Of a DNA stretch of 24,473 nucleotides, positions 16,199 to 22,215 are shown in pieces (position 1 is the first letter of the stretch; each line of letters opens with the position of its first letter). The DNA lies in NCBI GenBank assembly GCA_964551295.1, contig CAZKDJ010000046.1:1-24473 (forward strand), given 5' to 3'. The position numbers were made by a program, and so were the translations under genes. Origin of the DNA: JAFGED01 sp964551295 (GTDB lineage: Bacteria; Chloroflexota; Anaerolineae; B4-G1). The notes beneath the pieces were generated by a model, which was not told the origin of the DNA, ran no database searches, and saw only the letters and a list, made by a program, of their open reading frames with translations.

Positions 16199-16876
16199 AT
16201 GAATAAGCTATGCTCTACACGAAACGTTTTTGCTCTGCTGGTATTGATGCCCTTACTTGCGGCCTCTTTTGGCTGCGGCATTATTGCCACACCGGAACCG
16301 GTCAATACAGCCGCTCCTGCAACTGCGGCAAAGATCGAGCCGACGGCTACAGTCGCCCCCACGGCTACTTTGGCACCTACGATCGAGCCCACGGCTACTG
16401 CCACTGCCACTCCCACGACCGCTCCGACACCTACGACCGAGCCCACGGCTACTGCCGTCGCCCGGGAAGAATCGGGGGATAGTTCGATGACAATAACCGA
16501 ATGCGACATAGACACCAGCGGCGGTTATGTCTATGTTACATTGTCATACGAGACGGCAAAGGATATAGAGGAGAGCAATCTCTTTATATACGCAGAGGTG
16601 CTGTCTGAGGAGGACAACCCTATTCTTACCCTGAATGTGGATTCCGACACGAGGTTGATCCTGATAAACGCCAATGGCCAAGTTCTCCTGAGCACTCAGC
16701 CATACGAAATCGAGGCCGAAGGCGACAAAGGCACCATCAGCTTTGATTTTGCCAAGAAGGACTATGGTTACGATATAGGTGGCCTCAAAGGCGGCATGAT
16801 GATCGCCATCTCGGAAAAAGCCGAACCGGAATACATCCTTTTGGCAGAAATAACAGAGGACGGAATTTCTTATTAG
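16199..16876 (+). CDS. lipoprotein with Thr/Pro-rich linker, unknown function
   Basis: 225 aa. The signal peptide ends in LAASFGC with Cys26 as the probable lipidated residue; the lipobox is slightly non-canonical (Ser at -3). Residues about 30-88 are a low-complexity Ala/Thr/Pro linker with repeated EPTAT units. Residues about 95-225 form a small beta-rich acidic domain (MTITECDIDTSGGYVYVTLSYE...) that I do not recognise. It was probably exposed on the cell surface after export. The signal-peptide end (AASFGC) and linker style resemble the lipoprotein at 20746 (AASFAC). The Shine-Dalgarno is modest (AAAGGA, 16183-16188, ten bases before ATG). Confidence 0.75.
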   Translation: MNKLCSTRNVFALLVLMPLLAASFGCGIIATPEPVNTAAPATAAKIEPTATVAPTATLAPTIEPTATATATPTTAPTPTTEPTATAVAREESGDSSMTITECDIDTSGGYVYVTLSYETAKDIEESNLFIYAEVLSEEDNPILTLNVDSDTRLILINANGQVLLSTQPYEIEAEGDKGTISFDFAKKDYGYDIGGLKGGMMIAISEKAEPEYILLAEITEDGISY

Positions 16877-16885
16877 AAGCATCTT

Positions 16886-16995
16886 CCCGACACTGGCAAA
16901 ACCGGCTTACGGAGGCATCCTGAGGGCTTCGACTGAACCAAGCCCCTGTCGAATGAGCCTCCGTGAGCGCCCGGCTCTATTTCGAAACTGTCGGG
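16886..16995 (+). promoter_or_regulatory. nested inverted repeats between lipoprotein and DUF5650-type genes
   Basis: Three nested stems are visible: CCCGACA (16886-16892) with TGTCGGG (16989-16995), CTTACGGAGGC (16906-16916) with GCCTCCGTGAG (16957-16967, one G-U), and TTCGAC (16928-16933) with GTCGAA (16948-16953). An alternative stem, GGGCTT with AAGCCC, competes with the innermost one. The structure ends 11 bases before the Shine-Dalgarno of the next gene. It may be a terminator, a leader element or a palindromic dispersed repeat (the TTCGAC core recalls a common one). Confidence 0.5.
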
Positions 16996-17005
16996 CAGTT
17001 AGCTC

Positions 17006-17012
17006 GAGGAGG
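17006..17012 (+). promoter_or_regulatory. Shine-Dalgarno deciding the start at 17019
   Basis: GAGGAGG ends six bases before the ATG at 17019, directly ahead of a signal peptide (MKHLFWITLSISLVLAAA). The longer open frame from 16953 would put 22 charged residues before the signal peptide. Confidence 0.8.
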
Positions 17013-17018
17013 AAACCC

Positions 17019-19370
17019 ATGAAACACCTTTTTTGGATCACTCTATCTATCAGCTTGGTGCTGGCGGCCGCCGTCTCGCCGGGTGCGCAGCCGCGGGTGT
17101 CCGCCGGTCCGGCGAGCCCCCTCAGCACCCAGATTGACATCGTCGGCCCGCCCGGCAGCGGACAGTTTGGAAAAAGTGTGACAGTGCTTCCTAACGGCAA
17201 CATCGTCGTCACCGATCCTTACTACGACGCGGGAACCACGGTCGATGTGGGCGCCGTATACCTGTACGACGGCGCCAGCGGCACACCAATCAGCACTCTT
17301 ACCGGCTCCACCGCCAATGACCAGGTGGGCTACTACGTGACGATGTTGACCAACGGCAACTACGTGGTGCACAGCCCCTACTGGGACAACGGCGGCATGG
17401 CGAACGCCGGGGCGGTGACCTGGTGCAGCAGCGCAGTGGGCTGCGGCGGCACCGTCTCGGTCGCTAACAGCCTGGTCGGCTCAACGGCCGGCGATCAGGT
17501 CGGTGATTGTGGTGTGACGGAGTTGAGCAACGGCAACTACGTGGTGCGCAACTGCGACTGGGACAACGGCACGGTGGCGGACGCCGGGGCGGTCACATGG
17601 TGTAGCAGCACGGCCGGCTGCACCGGTACTGTCTCTGCCACCAACAGCTTGATCGGCTCCACAGCCAGTGATCAGGTCGGATCCGATGTGGTGGAGTTGA
17701 CCAACGGCCACTACGTAGTGCGCAGCTACCGTTGGGACAACGGCGGCGCGACAGACGCCGGGGCGGTCACCTGGTGCAACGGCACGGCGGGCTGCACTGG
17801 CACCGTTTCGGCCGCTAACAGCCTCGTCGGCTCCACGGCCGACGATCAGGTCGGGTCCGGCGTGGTGGCGTTGACCAACGGCAACTACGTGGTGAGCAGC
17901 CGCGACTGGGACAACGGCGGCACGATAGACGCCGGGGCGGCGACCTGGTGCAACGGCGCGACAGGCTACACCGGCACCATCTCGGCTGCTAACAGCCTGG
18001 TCGGCTCAACGGCCGGCGATCGGATCGGATCCAACGTGGTGGCGTTGACCAACGGCCATTACGTGGTGAGCAGCCGATACTGGCACAATGGGGGGGCAAC
18101 GGACGCTGGGGCGGTGACCTGGGGGGATGGCACGACCGGCATCACCGGCACTGTCTCGGCCGCCAATAGCTTGGTGGGCTCCACGGCCAGCGACGAGGTA
18201 GGTCGCGTGACCGCGCTGACCAACGGCAACTATGTGGTGCACAGCCGCGACTGGGATAACGGCGGCACGACAGACGCCGGGGCGGTCACCTGGTGCAGCG
18301 GCGTGTCGGGTTGCACCGGCCCGGTTACCCCTGCCAACAGCCTGGTCGGCTCCACAGCTGACGACATGGTCGGTAACGGTGTGGCGGCGTTGACCAACGG
18401 CAACTACGTGGTGCGCAGCTCCTACTGGGACAATGGCGGCGTGGCGGACGTCGGGGCGGTGACCTGGGGGAGCGGCGCGACCGGCATCACCGGCATTATC
18501 TCGGCCGCTAACAGCCTGGTCGGCTCCGCGGTCAATGACCGAATCGGCGACTACGTATTCCCGTTGGGCAACGGTAACTATGTGGTAACCAGCTCCTCCT
18601 GGGACAACGGTGCAGTGATGGACACCGGGGCGGTGACTTGGTGCAGCGGCACGGCAGGCTGCACCGGCTCGGTCACCCCTGCCAACAGCCTGGTCGGTTC
18701 CACGGCCAGCGATCGTATCGGCGATTATTATCAAATGCGCATATTGAGCGATGGCGACTATGTAGTGGTCAGCACCAGTTGGGACAATGGCGCGGTGGCG
18801 AATGCCGGGGCGGTGACTTGGTGCAATGGCGCGGCAGGCTGCACCGGTCCGGTCACCCCCGCCAACAGCTTGGTCGGCTCCACGGCCGACGATTGGATCG
18901 GATCCGATGTGGAAGAGTTGAGCGATGGCGACTATGTGGTGCGCAGCTACAGCTGGGACAATGGCGCGGTGGCGAATGCCGGGGCGGTGACCTGGGGAAG
19001 CGGCACGACGGGCATCACTGGCACTGTCTCGGCCGCCAACAGCCTCGTCGGCTCCACGGTCGATGATCGTGTCGGCTCTTCCTCCGTGGCGGCACTGAGC
19101 AACGGCCACTACGCGTTGCGCAGCCCTTACTGGGACAACGGCGGCACGACAGACGTTGGGGCGGTGACCTGGTGTATTGGGCCAACGGGCTGCATCGGCC
19201 CGATCACTTCCGAGAACAGTGTGCACGGCACAGCGACGGGCGGCGGCGGATCGCTGGTCTTTGCCGACGACCCCGTCAACCTTCAGCTCGTCGTCGGGCG
19301 GCCGGCGGACAATGTCGTCACCCTGTTCAGGCCCTACCGGCAGATCTTTGTGCCGCTCATCATGCGGTAA
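17019..19370 (+). CDS. secreted DUF5650-type tandem repeat protein
   Basis: 783 aa. A signal peptide (about 1-30) is followed by about twelve tandem repeats of about 58 residues of the form SLVGSTAxDxVG...LTNGNYVV.S..WDNG...AGAVTW (174 bp in DNA), flanked by degenerate first and last copies. I recall this repeat as DUF5650, found in large surface proteins; it is probably beta-propeller-like. Each repeat carries either a Cys pair (WCxxxxxC) or neither Cys (WGxxxxGI), with one exception (WCNGATGY). The ending FRPYRQIFVPLIMR carries the shared C-terminal motif. No catalytic residues are seen; a structural or adhesive surface role is inferred. Confidence 0.8.
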   Translation: MKHLFWITLSISLVLAAAVSPGAQPRVSAGPASPLSTQIDIVGPPGSGQFGKSVTVLPNGNIVVTDPYYDAGTTVDVGAVYLYDGASGTPISTLTGSTANDQVGYYVTMLTNGNYVVHSPYWDNGGMANAGAVTWCSSAVGCGGTVSVANSLVGSTAGDQVGDCGVTELSNGNYVVRNCDWDNGTVADAGAVTWCSSTAGCTGTVSATNSLIGSTASDQVGSDVVELTNGHYVVRSYRWDNGGATDAGAVTWCNGTAGCTGTVSAANSLVGSTADDQVGSGVVALTNGNYVVSSRDWDNGGTIDAGAATWCNGATGYTGTISAANSLVGSTAGDRIGSNVVALTNGHYVVSSRYWHNGGATDAGAVTWGDGTTGITGTVSAANSLVGSTASDEVGRVTALTNGNYVVHSRDWDNGGTTDAGAVTWCSGVSGCTGPVTPANSLVGSTADDMVGNGVAALTNGNYVVRSSYWDNGGVADVGAVTWGSGATGITGIISAANSLVGSAVNDRIGDYVFPLGNGNYVVTSSSWDNGAVMDTGAVTWCSGTAGCTGSVTPANSLVGSTASDRIGDYYQMRILSDGDYVVVSTSWDNGAVANAGAVTWCNGAAGCTGPVTPANSLVGSTADDWIGSDVEELSDGDYVVRSYSWDNGAVANAGAVTWGSGTTGITGTVSAANSLVGSTVDDRVGSSSVAALSNGHYALRSPYWDNGGTTDVGAVTWCIGPTGCIGPITSENSVHGTATGGGGSLVFADDPVNLQLVVGRPADNVVTLFRPYRQIFVPLIMR
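19344..19367 (+). other. C-terminal motif IFVPLIMR
   Basis: Last eight codons of the DUF5650-type gene: aromatic-V-P-L-I-x-R, stop directly after Arg. It is the fourth instance of the shared tag in this window. Confidence 0.6.
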
Positions 19371-19392
19371 ATTGCACACATCTTTTAGACTG

Positions 19393-19539
19393 GACTTTGG
19401 CCATTTTTCGGTTCACCATTACGCTCAGCGGCGAATCAGGCCGGAAATAGGAGTATGTCGTGGGTTTACCACGACATGCGCTAATTATCTGCGCTATGCC
19501 TAGCCCCGCGGTGACGAGCGCTCAGAAATGGCCAAAGTC
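19393..19539. repeat. perfect 14-bp inverted repeat enclosing a hairpin
   Basis: GACTTTGGCCATTT (19393-19406) and its exact reverse complement (19526-19539) enclose 119 bases containing another perfect hairpin: arms 19455-19463 and 19469-19477 (ATGTCGTGG), loop GTTTA. It occupies most of the 197-bp gap before the gene at 19568. No target duplication or coding sequence is seen. It may be a miniature inverted-repeat element or a structured leader. Confidence 0.65.
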
Positions 19540-19567
19540 GAGTTAGAGCATCAAAAGGAGATCAATC

Positions 19568-20749
19568 ATGGGATTTTCAGGCGCCAGAATCAAGTATACC
19601 GTTCACATTACCTTTTGTCCCCAGTGCAACAACAAATTGTCGAGACCCCGTCGGTTCGGTCCCGCGCAAGCGCGCTGCGGCCGATGCGGCGCGATCCTGC
19701 AGACGAATCTCACCGAGTGGGCCGACCTGTCCACCGCACGTAAAGTGCTTGTGGCAGCCAGCGAGATCGTGTTTCCTTCCTGGATGGGTGTGTCGGGTTT
19801 CACAGGGTTCATCGTTGGCATGATGGCGCAGCTTTTCTTGTGTGCGGTCGCGCCGATACCCCTGTACATACCGATGGCCTTGTTGAACCTCGAATCCACC
19901 GGGTGGGGCATGCTCCTCATCGGTGTGGGTCCGCTCCTTTACCCCTTGCTGCTCACGATCCGCTTGGGCCGCATGGTTCGGGAATCACAAACCTACACAC
20001 GCACCCAAGAGCCGCCGGTCTGGGGCAAGGCGGCGGAAAAAGAGGCCGCATCCATCACCGTCGGCAACAGGTACCTGAGTTGGAAGTACCAGGCCCTGCT
20101 GCGCTTGCTCGCCGTCATCATCGCCGCCGTGTGGATCCAGGGATTTTCCGAGGCGATCTGGGGGATAACCAGAGGCTACATTGTCCTGGGTGTGACCCAC
20201 ATGGGCGGAGCGCTGGTGGCGTTTGAGCTGTCACGGTGCCTGGGCCTGACAAAAGGCGCATACGCAGTGGCCGCCCTGGCCCTAATAGCCCCGCCGCTGA
20301 CCCTGCCCATCCTCGCCATCTTGAGACATCGTGTCGTAGGTTTGATAAACACGACGAGGAGCAATCTGAACCTGATCAACAGAGGCCGGGCGTCGCAGAC
20401 CGAGATCCTGGCTTACACCGAAGCGTCAAGAGCCCTGGCCAGGGTAAGGAATCCGACGGCAGTCCCGCCCCTCATCCGCACCCTGAAAGACAGGGACGGC
20501 ACTATCCGGGAAACGGTCGCCACCGCGCTCGGCGAGATAGGGGACGCGCGGGCGGTGAATCCGCTCATCCGCGCCTTGCAGGACAAGGACAGCGGCGTCC
20601 GAACGGCGGCGGCCACCGCCCTAGGAAAGATAGGGGACCCTCGAGCGGCAAAGCCCCTCGAAGAGGCCCGTAAAGATCAAGACGCTGATGTAGAATCCGC
20701 AGCAGCCCAGGCGCTTGAGGAACTAGAAAAGAGGAGAGAAGCAAAATGA
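19568..20749 (+). CDS. zinc-ribbon, multi-pass membrane protein with C-terminal HEAT repeats
   Basis: 393 aa. An N-terminal zinc ribbon (C17xxC20 ... C37xxC40) leads into about five hydrophobic segments (about 75-107, 112-132, 176-195, 203-221, 231-253). Residues about 284-388 form three PBS-lyase-type HEAT repeats (for example AVPPLIRTLKDRDGTIRETVATALGEIGD). Cytosolic ribbon and HEAT arms on a membrane core suggest a scaffold or adaptor. I do not recognise the family and assign no reaction. Shine-Dalgarno AAGGAG (19555-19560). Its stop overlaps the next start as ATGA (20746-20749), so the two genes are probably translationally coupled. Confidence 0.75.
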   Translation: MGFSGARIKYTVHITFCPQCNNKLSRPRRFGPAQARCGRCGAILQTNLTEWADLSTARKVLVAASEIVFPSWMGVSGFTGFIVGMMAQLFLCAVAPIPLYIPMALLNLESTGWGMLLIGVGPLLYPLLLTIRLGRMVRESQTYTRTQEPPVWGKAAEKEAASITVGNRYLSWKYQALLRLLAVIIAAVWIQGFSEAIWGITRGYIVLGVTHMGGALVAFELSRCLGLTKGAYAVAALALIAPPLTLPILAILRHRVVGLINTTRSNLNLINRGRASQTEILAYTEASRALARVRNPTAVPPLIRTLKDRDGTIRETVATALGEIGDARAVNPLIRALQDKDSGVRTAAATALGKIGDPRAAKPLEEARKDQDADVESAAAQALEELEKRREAK

Positions 20750-21306
20750 AGACAATGGGTGTCTCCGATTCGATTCAACGTGTGCTAGGACCATCACTGG
20801 TCATAGCCCTATTAATGGCCGCCTCGTTCGCTTGCACGCCAGTGACCTCTATCCTTATGCCGACCTCCACACCTACATTCGCGCCCACACCCACCCCCAC
20901 TGCAACTTTTACTCCCACGCCTACCCCTCCCCAGATCGAAACCTCGGCGGGCCCCATGACAATCGCAGCGGTCGAACTGACAGGCAGCTTTCCCCCCGGG
21001 TGTTCCTCTGGCCCGACGTGCAATCACGCGAAAGAAGGATACCAAATCCTCATCGTTTGGTTGGAAAGGGCAGACGGCGGCAGTATCCGCGAGGCCGATG
21101 ACGAGCTTTTCGGCGACACTCTCCCTCACCTGACGGGCAGCGGAGGGATACACGTGGCCGACGACCAAGGCTCCGAATTTAACCTGGCTATCACCCACGT
21201 CGATGACGACAATAACCGTTTTGCATTGGTCTTTGGCGTGCCAGAAACCGCCCAGGGCTTTGCACTTACGTGGTTGGATGACTCACCCATTGAACTGGGG
21301 AAATAA
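20746..21306 (+). CDS. lipoprotein with Thr/Pro linker, unknown function
   Basis: 186 aa. The signal peptide ends in LMAASFAC with Cys30 as the likely lipidated residue. A Thr/Pro linker (about 31-63, with PTPTPTATFTPTPTPP) leads to a domain of about 120 residues (GPMTIAAVELTGSFPPGCS...) resembling small Ig-like domains of extracellular lipoproteins. Two Cys (in GCSSGPTC) could form a disulfide. It overlaps the upstream gene by four bases (ATGA) and precedes the next gene by 32 bp, so all three form one probable operon. It could be the outer partner of the membrane protein upstream (inference). Confidence 0.75.
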   Translation: MKTMGVSDSIQRVLGPSLVIALLMAASFACTPVTSILMPTSTPTFAPTPTPTATFTPTPTPPQIETSAGPMTIAAVELTGSFPPGCSSGPTCNHAKEGYQILIVWLERADGGSIREADDELFGDTLPHLTGSGGIHVADDQGSEFNLAITHVDDDNNRFALVFGVPETAQGFALTWLDDSPIELGK

Positions 21307-21338
21307 TCACTACGAAATCCGAGAAAGGAGAGAGCAAA

Positions 21339-22184
21339 ATGAGCGCTAATACAACAGCTCAGGTTATGATCGAGTCCATGGTGCAAATTGCCCGAGAAGA
21401 ATTCGAAACGGGAAACTATGCCAAGGCCATAGACACCGCGACGAATCTCATCCAGGCGATCGAGACCAACGACGAACAGACCCGCAACACCTTCGGTCAG
21501 GCTTTGGTGCCCATGTACTGCCTGCGTGCCCAAAGCTCGCTCGTCCTGGGAGAACAGAATCAAGATCCAGGCCTGGCCAAAAAAGCCCGCAAAGACGTCG
21601 CCAGGGCCCTCGATGCGTCAATGACGTACTATGACGGATTAGATGCAGAGCTACAGGAAAACATCCGCAAGACCATCGACTCCAAAGAGACCGTGCGCCT
21701 GGCAGGCCTGGCAGCCATATTGCAGGCAGACGTTTCCGCCCGAGCCAACAACGCCCATCCCACTCAACAAAAGACACACAGCCAACACGATGTGGAGATA
21801 TCTCCCAAGAATTCTACCCACACCAACGACGCCCGCCCAGCTCAAAAGGCATCCCGCGCGACTACAGGAGGGGCTGGCTTCCTGGCGCACGCATCGCTAT
21901 TCCTGCTTGGCGCCGCCCTGTGGTCCATTGCAGGAGCGATCTTTTACGCCAGCACCCGATCAGATTCGCCTAGCGAGATCACGATGGTCTTGACGTTGAT
22001 ACCGCTCATACTCGTGTTTGCCCTGGCGATGAAGGGGTGGGATTGGTACTCTCAGTACAAGATAGGAACCGCGGGCCACTTTATCAAATTCTTTGTGATG
22101 ATGATGCTCATGATCACTGTGATCGGGTTCCTGCCGATGTTCTATTGGTCAGGGAGAGGCGCCGCCAGATTGGTGAGCCGGTGA
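21339..22184 (+). CDS. TPR-like helical domain plus three-helix membrane protein
   Basis: 281 aa. Residues about 8-125 are helical and TPR-like (for example AREEFETGNYAKAIDTATNLIQAIETND). A Gln/His/Thr-rich linker (about 130-175) leads to three hydrophobic segments (about 178-205, 212-232, 246-268). The family is not recognised. Shine-Dalgarno AAGGAGA lies before the ATG. It is third in the run 19568-22184: a cytosolic HEAT/ribbon arm, a lipoprotein and a TPR arm would fit an envelope complex, but this rests only on co-location. Confidence 0.7.
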   Translation: MSANTTAQVMIESMVQIAREEFETGNYAKAIDTATNLIQAIETNDEQTRNTFGQALVPMYCLRAQSSLVLGEQNQDPGLAKKARKDVARALDASMTYYDGLDAELQENIRKTIDSKETVRLAGLAAILQADVSARANNAHPTQQKTHSQHDVEISPKNSTHTNDARPAQKASRATTGGAGFLAHASLFLLGAALWSIAGAIFYASTRSDSPSEITMVLTLIPLILVFALAMKGWDWYSQYKIGTAGHFIKFFVMMMLMITVIGFLPMFYWSGRGAARLVSR

Positions 22185-22215
22185 ATGCAGACTTCTTAAG
22201 AGGAGTATACAACAG

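Noticed and set aside
16953..17018. Longer N-terminus for the DUF5650-type protein
   Set aside because: The region forms part of the nested stems, and the ATG at 17019 has GAGGAGG at ideal spacing right before a signal peptide.
18006..19379. 457-codon minus-strand open frame
   Set aside because: It is the mirror of the 174-bp DUF5650-type repeats; its own repeats (VVAVAQ..., ADQAVGG) are by-products of the sense repeats, and it has no start signals or known domain.
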